Shown here piece after piece: positions 1 to 9,102 of a DNA stretch of 64,000 nt. Where the stretch lies: contig NZ_JACOGA010000008.1 in the NCBI RefSeq assembly GCF_014284175.1, positions 62,001 through 126,000 of the forward strand, in the 5' to 3' direction. The number at the start of each line of letters is the position of its first letter. The stretch's first letter is position 1. The notes beneath the pieces are model-generated. The model was given only the letters and a program-made list of their open reading frames with translations, searched no databases and was not told where the DNA came from. Origin of the DNA: Affinundibacterium flavidum. GTDB taxonomy: Bacteria > Pseudomonadota > Gammaproteobacteria > Burkholderiales > Burkholderiaceae_D. A program made the position numbers and the translations under genes.

Positions 1-1052
1 GTATGGAAATTTTACGTCAACACGCTGGCCCTATCCATGCGATTTTCGTCGCGATTGGTGGCGGTGGTTTGATCGCTGGTGTTTCTGCGTATGTCAAAGC
101 TGTGCGTCCTGATATCAAAATCATCGGTGTACAAACTGTCGATTCGGATGGCATGTATCGCAGCTTGAAAGCTGGCAAACGCGTGACCTTGACGGACGTC
201 GGTTTATTTTCAGATGGCACGGCAGTCAAACTCGTCGGCGAAGAAACTTTCCGTTTGGCGAAACAGTATGTGGACGAAGTCATCTTGGTCGATACAGATG
301 AAGTCTGTGCTGCGATTAAAGATGTATTTCAAGATACACGCTCTATCTTAGAGCCTGCGGGTGCGTTGGCTGTCGCGGGATGCAAAGCCTATATTGAACG
401 TGCCAAGGCGAATAAGAAACCATTAAAAAATGAAACGATGGTAACGATTGCCTGTGGCGCGAACATGAATTTTGATCGTCTGCGTTTTGTCGCGGAACGT
501 GCGGAAGTCGGTGAAGCGCGTGAAGCCGTTTTTGCAGTGACTATCCCGGAAGTACAAGGTAGTTTCAAACGCTTTTGCGAACTGGTTGGCGCGCGCAATG
601 TGACTGAATTTAATTACCGTATCAGCGATAAAAAAGAAGCCCATATTTTCGTCGGCGTGCAAGTCACGAACCGCGAAGAATCCAGCAAAATTGCCAAGAA
701 TTTTGTCAAACATGGCTTCCCGACTTTAGATTTAACCGACGATGAATTAGCAAAACTACATATTCGTCACTTAGTTGGCGGCAAGAGTGAATTGGCCGAA
801 AATGAATTACTGTATCGCTTTGAATTTCCAGAACGTCCTGGCGCATTAATGCGCTTTTTAAATAGTATGGCACCGAACTGGAATATCAGCCTGTTCCACT
901 ATCGCAATCATGGTGCTGACTATGGTCGTACTTTGGTAGGACTACAAGTACCAAAGAAAGAAATGAAGGCGTTTAAAGAATTTTTGAATGGCCTCGGATA
1001 TCGCTATTGGGATGAGAGCGATAATCCGGTTTATAAACTTTTCCTGGGATGA
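1..1052 (+). CDS. ilvA: Threonine ammonia-lyase (threonine deaminase), biosynthetic; 5' partial
   Basis: The C-terminal 349 or so residues of the PLP enzyme that deaminates threonine to 2-oxobutanoate, the first committed step of isoleucine synthesis. The reading frame is open to the left edge, so the gene starts outside the window; the family is about 500 residues long. The glycine-rich PLP-phosphate loop IGGGGLIAG lies near residue 19, and the end of the fold-type II catalytic domain is visible. It is followed by two consecutive ACT-like regulatory regions (about residues 175-255 and 265-345, the second containing YRFEFPERPGALMRFL), as expected for the allosteric, isoleucine-inhibited biosynthetic form. 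The short catabolic form lacks this tail. The identification is secure; regulation by isoleucine and valine is family knowledge. Confidence 0.95.
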   Translation, partial: MEILRQHAGPIHAIFVAIGGGGLIAGVSAYVKAVRPDIKIIGVQTVDSDGMYRSLKAGKRVTLTDVGLFSDGTAVKLVGEETFRLAKQYVDEVILVDTDEVCAAIKDVFQDTRSILEPAGALAVAGCKAYIERAKANKKPLKNETMVTIACGANMNFDRLRFVAERAEVGEAREAVFAVTIPEVQGSFKRFCELVGARNVTEFNYRISDKKEAHIFVGVQVTNREESSKIAKNFVKHGFPTLDLTDDELAKLHIRHLVGGKSELAENELLYRFEFPERPGALMRFLNSMAPNWNISLFHYRNHGADYGRTLVGLQVPKKEMKAFKEFLNGLGYRYWDESDNPVYKLFLG

Positions 1053-1081
1053 AAACTGGGACGCTGGGTATCATTTATTGA

Positions 1082-1117
1082 GCTAAGAAATAAGCTAAGA
1101 AATAAATTAAGAAATGT
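1082..1117. repeat. 12-bp tandem repeat downstream of ilvA
   Basis: Two exact copies of GCTAAGAAATAA (1082-1093 and 1094-1105) are followed by a diverged third copy, ATTAAGAAATGT (1106-1117). It lies 29 bp after the ilvA stop codon and runs into the palindrome that starts at 1116. It is one of many short tandem duplications at gene ends in this window. Confidence 0.85.
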
Positions 1118-1197
1118 AGGGCGGGTGCAACCCGCGCCGCCAGAACGTAGTGCAACGCTAACCGACCTATGTGCGGCGCGGGTTGCATCCGCCCTAC
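1116..1197. repeat. 82-bp palindromic intergenic repeat (GTAGGG...CCCTAC)
   Basis: Two 25-bp arms, 1116-1140 and 1173-1197, are inverted copies with 24 of 25 positions matching. The outer ends are GTAGGGCGGGTGCAACCCGC and its complement, and about 32 bp separate the arms. It sits between ilvA and queF. The transcript would fold into a long hairpin but lacks a following T-run, so it is a REP-like or MITE-like unit rather than a classical terminator. Two relatives that share the GTAGGG/CCCTAC ends occur at 39539-39598 and 62907-62991. Confidence 0.8.
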
Positions 1198-1258
1198 ATG
1201 AGTACCTAAACTTGAAGTTCAATATCCAGCTTTTTTTTTTGATTGAAACACACGCACC

Positions 1259-2119
1259 ATGAGCACTTCCAATAATTCACCTGAACAATCACAACTAGGC
1301 AAGACTTCTGCGTATCAAACGCAATACGACCCTAGTTTAATTTTCCCAATTCCCCGCGCTGAAAAACGCGCGGAAATCGGTTTAAAAATTGTCGATGGTA
1401 AAGCGATCAATCTGCCATTTTTTGGGATGGATTTTTGGAATGCGTATGAAGTTTCGTGGTTGAATATGCGTGGCAAGCCACAAGTTGCGATCGTCAGTGT
1501 TTTCGCACCGGCGGATTCTCCCAATATCGTCGAATCAAAATCTTTTAAGCTCTATCTGAATTCATTTAATCAGACCAAGTTAGCGGGAACTGATGCGCTA
1601 CTAAGTTTATTGCAAACTGATTTATCGAATGGTTTCGGTGCACCAGTACAGGTCACAATAACGCCGCAAGAACAATTCGGTAAAGCGGGATTTCAAGAAC
1701 TCGATGGCATGTTACTAGATCGCTTGGATATCGAAGTTGACCAATACTCCCCTATTCCAGAAATTCTGCATGCTGATCACAGCCAGCCTGCAATCGAAGA
1801 AACCTTAGTATCGCACTTACTCAAATCCAATTGTCTGGTAACAGGTCAGCCCGATTGGGCTAGCGTGCAAATTCGCTACGTCGGGGCGCCGATTGATCAG
1901 GAAGCTTTGTTACGCTATCTGATTGGTTTTAGAAATCACAATGAATTTCACGAGCAATGTGTGGAAAGGATTTTTTGCGACATCATGCACTATTGCAGAC
2001 CGCAAAAGCTGTCTGTATATGCACGTTACACCCGTCGTGGTGGCTTAGATATCAATCCTTGGCGTAGTAATTTTTCCACAGGGAAAATGCCGTCTAATCT
2101 GCGTAGTGCACGGCAATAA
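1259..2119 (+). CDS. queF: NADPH-dependent 7-cyano-7-deazaguanine reductase QueF
   Basis: Reduces preQ0 to preQ1 with NADPH, a step in queuosine tRNA modification. The 286-residue length matches the long, two-half (E. coli-type) subfamily. The family motif [14 protein letters not shown] starts at residue 92. The catalytic cysteine is in [11 protein letters not shown] (Cys192), with the acid-base Asp199 seven residues on. The C-terminal [16 protein letters not shown] is typical. There is no clear Shine-Dalgarno sequence before the ATG; a run of T residues lies 20-30 bp upstream. It stands alone between ilvA and a signalling gene, which is common for queF. Confidence 0.95.
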   Translation: MSTSNNSPEQSQLGKTSAYQTQYDPSLIFPIPRAEKRAEIGLKIVDGKAINLPFFGMDFWNAYEVSWLNMRGKPQVAIVSVFAPADSPNIVESKSFKLYLNSFNQTKLAGTDALLSLLQTDLSNGFGAPVQVTITPQEQFGKAGFQELDGMLLDRLDIEVDQYSPIPEILHADHSQPAIEETLVSHLLKSNCLVTGQPDWASVQIRYVGAPIDQEALLRYLIGFRNHNEFHEQCVERIFCDIMHYCRPQKLSVYARYTRRGGLDINPWRSNFSTGKMPSNLRSARQ

Positions 2120-2355
2120 ATTGAATAAGAAGCCTTGTTTCAACCTAAGCTCTTATTGCGACAGAACAAGGTTCAAGTTCACAAGTTTTCCATAATGGAA
2201 CTTCAGATTGGAAATCAAGCGGGACTTATCGATAGAAGACCATAAAAACCTGTTCCGTGTGTTAGCATAGAGTACATTTATTTGTTTTTTAATTAGCTTA
2301 TCTGTGATTCTTTTCTCGCTAAGCTATTTTGTTCCTCTTCGATTTTATTGGTCTT
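2120..2355. other. Intergenic spacer without a gene
   Basis: About 235 bp between queF and the GGDEF-EAL gene. It holds a 7-bp inverted pair (CCTTGTT near 2133, AACAAGG near 2164) with a long loop and no T-run. The promoter of the following gene should lie here, but no convincing -35/-10 pair was found by eye. Confidence 0.4.
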
Positions 2356-4992
2356 ATGTATCCCGTTAATTGGCAAGCGCTTCTACAACAGCATCCGCAA
2401 GATGCCGTCATCGTCTTAATTGATGGAACCATAGTCCATGCAAACTCTTTGGCCATAGAGTTATTGCATGCAAAGAACCTCAACGAAATTTCGGGTTTAC
2501 GCTGGAATGCTTTTTTGGACTTCTCCCATCCGAATCAAGTCAAAACGCATTTGCAAGCTGGCAGCAGTTTATTGCCGCAAGCGATTGCTGAGTTCTGTCA
2601 GCTAAAGACGCGCTCGGGTCAATTATTCGATGTAGAAGTTCGCTTACATAGCTTCCCGATTCAGCGGCAAACAGCATACGTACTACGCCTGCGCAACCTG
2701 CAAACGCAGCCTATCGCGAAATCCTTTCATGTCAATACAGGTCTGACTGGCTTACCCAAAAATAGCTTAAGTCACGAGGCCCTGCATCACGAAAAAGAAA
2801 TTCTGGAAATGATTGCGCTCGACAATCCTTTAACCCAGATTTTGCAAGATGTGTGTGACCGTATGGAGCGCTTACTCGATAACGGCTCTATGTGCGCCAT
2901 CATGCTACTCGATCAGGAAACACAAAAATTAAAATTGGCAGCGGCGCCAGGAATGGATCCCGATTTTCTCAATGAGATGGATCATTTAGAGATAGGATTG
3001 GGACAATGGACATGCGGCGTTGCCATACAATCGGCCAAGATCAAGATCACCGAGAATATCGCCAGCAGCGATCTGTGGCATCACCACCGCGAAATACCGC
3101 TACGCTATGACATGCATTCTTGCTGGTCTGTACCAATCAAAACAGCCTTCAATACTTTGCTCGGCACTGTCGATATTTATCACAACAGTCAAAGACATCC
3201 TAGCGATGACGAACAGACTTTGATTATGGATGCGATGCATGTAATCGCTCTTGCCATCGATAAAAAGAACATGGAGCATAGCCTCGCGACCAGCGAAGAT
3301 CGCTATCGCTCGGTGGTAAATAATTTAACCGAAGGCATTATGGTGATTGCACCAGGTGGCAAGATTCTTACTTGCAATCCTAGTGCCAAACGTATCTTAA
3401 AAATTCAAGATATTGATACAACCGGACGACGTCATCGCTATTTCAAACGTATTTTTAGAGAAGATAGCAGCGAGATTCAAATCGGCGATGATCCTGCTTC
3501 TATCGTACTACGTACTGGCGAAGCAATCGCCAATCTATCGATAGGCATGCAATTGCACGACAATGCCATCGTCTGGTTATTGGTCAATGTGCAGCCCATT
3601 CATCATTCTCGCAGCATCAATAAAACTGAAGCAGTCTTAATCTCGTTTACCGACACTACTGAAGTTCGCGAAACTGAGCGCCAATTGCAATACATCGCGA
3701 CACACGATGCCTTAACTGGTTTGCCGAATCGCCATCAACTACAACAACGCTTGGCGACCGCATTGGCGCATGCTTATGAACAAAAAGTCGCGGTCATCTT
3801 TTTGGATCTGGATCATTTCAAGAACGTGAACGATACTGCCGGCCACGCAGCGGGTGATGGCCTATTATGCGATGTCGCTAAGCGTCTGAGTTCATGTATC
3901 CGCGCCACTGACATGCTGGCTCGTCTGGGTGGTGATGAGTTTGTGATTGTGGTGGAAGAATTCGATACGGCACAGCACTTAAAAGAACTCGCGGATCGCA
4001 TCTTAACCAAAATGCGCGAACCATTTGTGATCGACCAACATCAATATCATCTCGGTACGTCTATCGGCATTAGTGTTTTCCCGCACGATGGCACCGACGG
4101 CCCGACACTACTACGTTGCGCGGATTCCGCCATGTATCTGGCGAAAGAATTGGGGCGTAACAATTATCAGTTCTTTACCTCGGATTTAATGATACGTGCC
4201 CAGCATCGCTATACGCTGGAAAGAAATCTGCGACGCGCTTTGGTTGATGAAGAATTTCTCTTGTATTACCAGCCCAAAGTCAGTTTAGACGACGGCAAAA
4301 TTGTTGGTGCGGAAGCCTTGATTCGCTGGCACATGCCCGAGATGGGCGTGATTGAACCAAACGAGTTCGTTCCGTTCTCAGAAGAGATTGGTCTGATTGT
4401 ACCTATGGGGCGCTGGGTTTTATCCAAAGCATGCGAGCAAGCACAAAAATGGCGTCAGCAATTTAATATTGATTTTAAAATCAGCGTTAACATCTCTCCT
4501 AAACAGTTCCAAGATCCCAAGCTGCCGCAATTTATCTTAGATGTCTTGTTGGCCTCCGGCTTACCAGCCCATGCTTTGCAGCTGGAAATTACTGAAGGCT
4601 TATTGATGGTCGAAGCAGAACATTTAAGCTTGGTGTTCGATGCGATCAAGACCTTGGGGATCAGTATTTCTCTGGATGATTTTGGAACAGGATTTTCTTC
4701 TTTATCGTATTTACAACGCTTCCCTATCGACAACTTAAAAATTGATCGGTCCTTCATTCACGAAATTCCGGAAAATCAAGATTCCGTCGTATTAACTAAG
4801 GCAATTATCGCGATGTCCAGTGCCTTGGGGATGAGCGTCACCGCGGAAGGTGTAGAAAATTTAGCACAGCAAAACTTCTTAAAAGAAGCAGGCTGTGATG
4901 AGATTCAGGGCTTTTATTTCAGCAAACCCATTTCCGTTGAGGACTTTTCACAACTACTCAGTCAACATACCTCCACAAGCTCGGCAAATTGA
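2356..4992 (+). CDS. PAS-GAF-PAS-GGDEF-EAL cyclic-di-GMP signalling protein
   Basis: A large cytoplasmic protein of about 878 residues that should make and/or break cyclic-di-GMP. No transmembrane segment is visible. Order of domains, counted from the ATG: N-terminal PAS (about 5-115), GAF (about 150-300), second PAS (about 305-435), GGDEF (about 445-605), EAL (about 620-870). The GGDEF active site is intact (LGGDEF, 524-529) with an RATD I-site five residues upstream, so product inhibition of the cyclase is likely. The EAL half has AEALIRW, NISPKQF, DDFGTGFSSLSYL and AEGVEN, as in active phosphodiesterases. The ATG at 2356 is preferred; an in-frame TTG at 2329 would add nine residues, and neither has a clear ribosome binding site. 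Which activity dominates cannot be told from sequence. Confidence 0.9.
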   Translation: MYPVNWQALLQQHPQDAVIVLIDGTIVHANSLAIELLHAKNLNEISGLRWNAFLDFSHPNQVKTHLQAGSSLLPQAIAEFCQLKTRSGQLFDVEVRLHSFPIQRQTAYVLRLRNLQTQPIAKSFHVNTGLTGLPKNSLSHEALHHEKEILEMIALDNPLTQILQDVCDRMERLLDNGSMCAIMLLDQETQKLKLAAAPGMDPDFLNEMDHLEIGLGQWTCGVAIQSAKIKITENIASSDLWHHHREIPLRYDMHSCWSVPIKTAFNTLLGTVDIYHNSQRHPSDDEQTLIMDAMHVIALAIDKKNMEHSLATSEDRYRSVVNNLTEGIMVIAPGGKILTCNPSAKRILKIQDIDTTGRRHRYFKRIFREDSSEIQIGDDPASIVLRTGEAIANLSIGMQLHDNAIVWLLVNVQPIHHSRSINKTEAVLISFTDTTEVRETERQLQYIATHDALTGLPNRHQLQQRLATALAHAYEQKVAVIFLDLDHFKNVNDTAGHAAGDGLLCDVAKRLSSCIRATDMLARLGGDEFVIVVEEFDTAQHLKELADRILTKMREPFVIDQHQYHLGTSIGISVFPHDGTDGPTLLRCADSAMYLAKELGRNNYQFFTSDLMIRAQHRYTLERNLRRALVDEEFLLYYQPKVSLDDGKIVGAEALIRWHMPEMGVIEPNEFVPFSEEIGLIVPMGRWVLSKACEQAQKWRQQFNIDFKISVNISPKQFQDPKLPQFILDVLLASGLPAHALQLEITEGLLMVEAEHLSLVFDAIKTLGISISLDDFGTGFSSLSYLQRFPIDNLKIDRSFIHEIPENQDSVVLTKAIIAMSSALGMSVTAEGVENLAQQNFLKEAGCDEIQGFYFSKPISVEDFSQLLSQHTSTSSAN

Positions 4993-5143
4993 GCGCCGAA
5001 ATTCGCTACACCCGCAAAAGAAGCCTATAATCGCGCTCTAAGATGCACCGTATGACGCGCGATTTAGGTTTAATAGCTAAAGAACAAGCTCAAACTTAAG
5101 TCACCGCTCTGCAAGAAATTTAGTCCACGCGCACAGGCCTCAT

Positions 5144-5219
5144 ATTCCGCTGTGAATTCGGCTGTGAATTCGGCTTTGAATTCCGCGTTGTATTCCGTTC
5201 TGTAATTCGCTTTGTATTC
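5144..5219. repeat. Degenerate 12-bp tandem repeat upstream of ptsN
   Basis: Six consecutive 12-bp units: ATTCCGCTGTGA (5144), ATTCGGCTGTGA (5156), ATTCGGCTTTGA (5168), ATTCCGCGTTGT (5180), ATTCCGTTCTGT (5192) and AATTCGCTTTGT (5204), then a remnant up to 5219. The repeat ends 15 bp before the ptsN start and lies in its likely leader. One frame reads YSAVNSAVNSALNSALYSVL then stop; it has no start codon context and is not proposed as a gene. The rest of the 241-bp spacer (4993-5233) shows nothing recognisable. Confidence 0.85.
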
Positions 5220-5233
5220 ATATTCAGCTACAT

Positions 5234-5698
5234 ATGACCAATATCGCAAAAATTCTGTCCCTAGATAATGTCTTATTAGATTTAGATGTATCGAGTAAAA
5301 AACGGGCTTTCGAGCAAGCTGGTTTATTGTTTGAAAATAATTGCAGTATCGCCCGTTCTACAGTTTCGGAGAATCTATTTGCCCGCGAGCGTTTGGGCTC
5401 CACCGGCTTAGGACACGGCGTTGCTGTCCCCCATGGTCGCATTAAAGGCTTAAAGAATCCGATCGCAGCCTTTGTGCGTTTGCATGAGGCCATTCCTTTC
5501 GAGTCCCCTGATGGACAAGCCGTCAACCTCTTAATATTTTTGCTCATGCCTGATAACGTCACGCAGCAGCATCTGGAAATTTTGTCAGAAATTGCCGAGA
5601 TGTTGTCAGATGATGAGTTTCGTACCGCTTTGCAAACAGAACAGGATGCAAGTTTAGTGTACAAACACATCATCACCTGGGAACCTAAGAGCCTGTAA
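5234..5698 (+). CDS. ptsN: PTS EIIA-type nitrogen regulatory protein PtsN (EIIA-Ntr)
   Basis: A phosphoryl-accepting regulatory protein of the nitrogen PTS, 154 residues, cytoplasmic. The phosphorylation site motif GHGVAVPHGR is present with His67 as the acceptor. The fold-typical LLIFLLMPDNVTQQHLEIL and LSEIAEMLSDDEFR follow. It precedes hprK and rapZ in the same direction, the usual betaproteobacterial order. The rpoN and hpf genes that commonly precede ptsN are not upstream; a GGDEF-EAL gene is there instead. No Shine-Dalgarno sequence is obvious; the leader carries the 12-bp repeat. Confidence 0.95.
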   Translation: MTNIAKILSLDNVLLDLDVSSKKRAFEQAGLLFENNCSIARSTVSENLFARERLGSTGLGHGVAVPHGRIKGLKNPIAAFVRLHEAIPFESPDGQAVNLLIFLLMPDNVTQQHLEILSEIAEMLSDDEFRTALQTEQDASLVYKHIITWEPKSL

Positions 5699-5741
5699 GC
5701 AGGTACTATCTCTGATAGATCCACGCCGCGATTAATTCCGT

Positions 5742-5765
5742 AATACTGCAATACCGCAATACAGT
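5742..5765. repeat. 8-bp tandem repeat between ptsN and hprK
   Basis: Three 8-bp units: AATACTGC, AATACCGC, AATACAGT. The ends also form an inverted pair (AATACTG and CAGTATT), so the stretch could fold into a small hairpin. It lies about 30 bp before the hprK start. Confidence 0.6.
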
Positions 5766-5797
5766 ATTCTCATCTTCCTCAATGCCGGATAAGCACC

Positions 5798-6742
5798 ATG
5801 CCACTGACGACAGAATTAACGATACAGAAAATCTTTGACGACAATCGCGACACCTTGCAATTGGGCTGGTTTGCCGGTTTTTCTGGCGGCGACAAACAAA
5901 TTACGGACGATGCTACGGCATCTTCAGATCAGGTTGGACATTTAAACTTAATTCATCCTGGTCGTATCCAAGTATTGGGTCATCAGGAAATTAATTACTT
6001 CCATCGACTATCTCCTGGTTCACGCGCAAACCTGATTAAAGAATTAGTCGCTGGTCAACCGCCTGCCTTGATCGTTGCTCAGGGCTTAGAATCTCCACAG
6101 ACTTTCTTAAGTGTGTGTGACGATAATAATATTCCGCTGTTCTCGACGACTTTACCTGCAGCGCAAGTGATTGATTATCTGCGCGTCTACCTATCCAAAA
6201 AGCTAGCACCACAAGTCACTATGCACGGCGTATTTATGGACGTGCTGGGCGTTGGCGTGTTGATTACAGGTGAGTCTGGCTTGGGCAAAAGCGAACTCGG
6301 TCTGGAGTTGATTTCGCGTAGCCACGGCTTGGTCGCAGATGATGCGGTGGAGTTCTCGCGCATCGCACCGAATATGATAGAAGGTCGCTGCCCGCCTATC
6401 TTACAAAATTTATTGGAAGTTCGTGGATTAGGCTTACTCGATATTAAGGCTATTTTTGGTGAGACTTCAGTCCGCCGCAAAATGCGCTTGAAGTTGATTG
6501 TGCATTTAGTGAAGCGCAGCACCTTAGAAGAAAATTACGAACGCTTGCCTATCGATTCTCAATCTGAAGATGTCTTAGGTCTGCAGATTAAAAAAGTCGT
6601 CATTCCAGTGGCAGCAGGTCGAAATATCGCGGTACTGTTAGAAGCCGCTGTACGCAATACTATCCTGCAATTACGCGGCATCAACACCTTAGAAGAATTC
6701 ATGGAACGTCAACGTCGCGCTATGGATGAAACGCTGGGATAA
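5798..6742 (+). CDS. hprK: HPr kinase/phosphorylase
   Basis: A bifunctional enzyme that phosphorylates and dephosphorylates a serine of HPr-type PTS proteins. It has 314 residues, the usual length. The Walker A motif GESGLGKS is at 158-165, with the upstream MHGV histidine (143). The family signature [17 protein letters not shown] lies at 205-221. In proteobacteria it is typically found with ptsN and rapZ, as here, and is thought to act in regulation rather than classical carbon catabolite repression. The stop codon falls inside an 11-bp duplicated sequence shared with the leader of rapZ. Confidence 0.95.
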   Translation: MPLTTELTIQKIFDDNRDTLQLGWFAGFSGGDKQITDDATASSDQVGHLNLIHPGRIQVLGHQEINYFHRLSPGSRANLIKELVAGQPPALIVAQGLESPQTFLSVCDDNNIPLFSTTLPAAQVIDYLRVYLSKKLAPQVTMHGVFMDVLGVGVLITGESGLGKSELGLELISRSHGLVADDAVEFSRIAPNMIEGRCPPILQNLLEVRGLGLLDIKAIFGETSVRRKMRLKLIVHLVKRSTLEENYERLPIDSQSEDVLGLQIKKVVIPVAAGRNIAVLLEAAVRNTILQLRGINTLEEFMERQRRAMDETLG

Positions 6743-6754
6743 AGCTGGGATAAA
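6733..6754. repeat. 11-bp exact tandem duplication at the hprK/rapZ junction
   Basis: GCTGGGATAAA occurs twice in a row (6733-6743, 6744-6754). The first copy contains the hprK stop codon TAA; the second lies just before the rapZ ATG at 6757. Confidence 0.9.
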
Positions 6755-6756
6755 GT

Positions 6757-7620
6757 ATGCGTATTTTATTGATTTCAGGAATTTCAGGTTCAGGCAAATC
6801 GGTTGCATTAAATGTCGTCGAAGATGCAGGATACTATTGCGTTGATAACTTGCCGCCGAGTTTGCTGATTGACTTGGTAAAAACACTGGAGTCTGAAGGC
6901 ATCAAGAATGCCGCGATGGCGATCGATTCGCGTAGCGCGCACCAATTACAAAGTGTTGCAGACACAGTAGAAAAACTGCGGCAATTGGGGCATGAAGTAA
7001 AGATTTTATTCTTGACCGCCAGCTCAGAAACCTTAATCGCACGTTTTTCCGAAACTCGTCGCAGCCATCCTCTGTCCCATCTTTTGCAAGCGCCAAATCT
7101 ACCCTGTACGCCGCTAAGCCTGACTGAATGCATAGATGCAGAACGTCAGCTGGTCTCACCATTACAGTTTCTTGGGCATGTGATTGACACCTCAAATTTA
7201 AGTGCCAATCATTTACGCAATTGGATTAAAGATGAAATCTGCGTTGAGCACGCCTCTTTGATCTTAATGTTTGAGTCCTTTGCCTTCAAAGTCGGCGTAC
7301 CTCTGGATGTCGATTTTGTATTCGATGTCAGGATACTGCCAAATCCTCACTACGATCATGCACTGCGTCCACTGACCGGGCGTGATCAGGCGGTGGTTGA
7401 TTTCCTTGAAGCACAAGCTATGGCGCAAGATCTCTATCAAGACATACGAAATTTCATCGACAAATGGTTGCCTTCATTTAAGCAAGACAATCGCAGTTAT
7501 TTAACGATAGGTATAGGCTGCACGGGAGGTCAACATCGCTCTGTGTATATGGTAGAAAAACTGGCTCGTCATTTCCAGCAATCAGAGCGGGTATTGATTC
7601 GCCATCGTCAAAATCATTAA
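6757..7620 (+). CDS. rapZ: RNase adapter protein RapZ
   Basis: A nucleotide-binding RNA-binding adaptor; in E. coli it delivers the sRNA GlmZ to RNase E and so controls amino-sugar synthesis. It has 287 residues, the family length. The Walker A motif GISGSGKS is at 8-15, followed by VVEDAGYYCVDNLPPSLL. The conserved C-terminal domain contains FDVRILPNPHY and IGCTGGQHRSVYMVEKLA. It starts 14 bp after hprK and is clearly in the same operon. The role in amino-sugar control is family knowledge; no target sRNA was identified here. Confidence 0.95.
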   Translation: MRILLISGISGSGKSVALNVVEDAGYYCVDNLPPSLLIDLVKTLESEGIKNAAMAIDSRSAHQLQSVADTVEKLRQLGHEVKILFLTASSETLIARFSETRRSHPLSHLLQAPNLPCTPLSLTECIDAERQLVSPLQFLGHVIDTSNLSANHLRNWIKDEICVEHASLILMFESFAFKVGVPLDVDFVFDVRILPNPHYDHALRPLTGRDQAVVDFLEAQAMAQDLYQDIRNFIDKWLPSFKQDNRSYLTIGIGCTGGQHRSVYMVEKLARHFQQSERVLIRHRQNH

Positions 7621-7763
7621 TTCTAAATGATTAGTTTTTAAGAATTAAGCTTGAAAAACAAATTCAGGCTAACTGAGTGTACTGGGTGAGTGTGGCGGGT
7701 GAATCGCCAGTTAAGTCCACCTCTTTCGCCATGGTCAGAGTCGAGCCAATTAAGGCTCTTTCC

Positions 7764-9056
7764 TCAGTGGCGGGATGCCCAATCCGAAAGCATGTCAATC
7801 GCTTTGACTATTTGACCCGCGGTGCCGCGATAATCTCCCGAACCTTGCTTAATACCTTCTCTGGTATACCACTCGTAAAAACCTTCATCTCGCACGACCC
7901 TATCAAGTATGGGGGCGAGCTCTTGATAGGCGAGTTGAACTTCACCTGCGGCGACCATTTGTTGCACTATGCGCGCACCAAACCAAGCCCAGTCACCGCC
8001 ATTTTGATAGACATAAACGCCTCCCATATATTCTCTATTTTTAAAAAAATCAGCAGGGTAAGTCGGATACAAGCTAACCCCGATACTGCCAGATCCTGAC
8101 TCGATCTTATTTTTGATCATACGTGAAAACGCTTGCTTTACCTCAGTCGGCAAGAGTAGGCCGGCTTCGATAGCAACGGCAGTTCCCCCTTGAAAATAGA
8201 TAGCCGATTCATCAAAGCCAGATGGCATCGGTGATCCTTTTTCAAGATATAGATGAGGAATAAATTTAACACCATTCCAAAGATAAGTCCTTATGGCACC
8301 GCGTAAATCACGCTCTCGCCCCGCCCATAAAGAGCTATCACGTGTATTGGCTTTTGCCAGCGTTTGCAAGCCTTGCAATGCTAAGGTAAGCATCGCATTA
8401 TCATAAATACTGATGCTTGGATGACTAGCATCATTTAACGCCGTGCCTGGCGTGTCTTCGGGTTGCACATCACCCCAATCCGCTCTCGTACCACCGAAAA
8501 CTAAACCGTACTTACTTGAATAACGTTGCGTATATAAGAAAGTTAAGGCATTTTCCAACCTGACAATCACCGGGATTCCACGTATCTCTTCGAGTAGAAA
8601 TGCCTTATCTCCACTGATAGTCACATATTTCGTGACCGCCTGCACCAAAGAACTTTCTTGATCGCTTTCTACGGTCGTCTTAATCGTTGAGTCGTCCAAC
8701 ACGGCGATTGCATCAACTATATTGCCATCCTCACTTTGATGAACCAAAAAATTCTTTAATTGAGCGCGTACAGCTGGTGCACCGTGTACTTCGATAGCCA
8801 GTTCGACAAAAGTATTCAGGTCACGAATAAAAACATAGGGATAAACACTGCCCGCAGCAAAGCTTTTTCCTACCAGTTGCTTTGCCTTGGCGCGCACTAA
8901 GGTAAACCGACTATCATTGCGTATCGCTGTTGCCAGCTTAGCATCGGCTGAAACGTCCACCGGAGTTTGACTTGAGCTACCTCCTCCAGAAGAACACGCT
9001 GTTAATAAAATAAGCAAAGCAAATGACAAATAAAATCGTAAGTAAAAATATTGCAT
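7764..9056 (-). CDS. Lipoprotein with probable (alpha/alpha)6 glycosidase fold
   Basis: Last gene of a five-gene minus-strand operon. The ATG at 9056 has a GAGGG ribosome binding site six bases upstream and gives a classical lipoprotein signal: MQYFYLRFYLSFALLILL then the lipobox LTAC, followed by a Ser/Gly linker. A TTG further upstream is rejected. The mature part (about 400 residues) is rich in aromatic and acidic helical repeats: YPYVFIRDLNTF, TRADWGDVQPED, NGGDWAWFGARI and GSGDYRGTAGQ. These resemble six-hairpin glycosidases (amylo-glucosidase, GH37/GH63-like groups), but no family can be fixed by eye. The likely site is the periplasmic face of a membrane. The substrate is unknown; the neighbouring glycosyltransferase-like gene fits a glycan context. 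Confidence 0.65.
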   Translation of the reverse strand: MQYFYLRFYLSFALLILLTACSSGGGSSSQTPVDVSADAKLATAIRNDSRFTLVRAKAKQLVGKSFAAGSVYPYVFIRDLNTFVELAIEVHGAPAVRAQLKNFLVHQSEDGNIVDAIAVLDDSTIKTTVESDQESSLVQAVTKYVTISGDKAFLLEEIRGIPVIVRLENALTFLYTQRYSSKYGLVFGGTRADWGDVQPEDTPGTALNDASHPSISIYDNAMLTLALQGLQTLAKANTRDSSLWAGRERDLRGAIRTYLWNGVKFIPHLYLEKGSPMPSGFDESAIYFQGGTAVAIEAGLLLPTEVKQAFSRMIKNKIESGSGSIGVSLYPTYPADFFKNREYMGGVYVYQNGGDWAWFGARIVQQMVAAGEVQLAYQELAPILDRVVRDEGFYEWYTREGIKQGSGDYRGTAGQIVKAIDMLSDWASRH

Positions 9057-9102
9057 ACCAGCCCTCAAAATTTTCTCTTCTGCCAAAGAGTAAAGGAAAT
9101 AT

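Noticed and set aside
5143-5205. A short open frame reading YSAVNSAVNSALNSALYSVL across the 12-bp repeat upstream of ptsN
   Set aside because: It has no start codon with a ribosome binding site; the periodic peptide is a by-product of a 12-bp unit being divisible by three.
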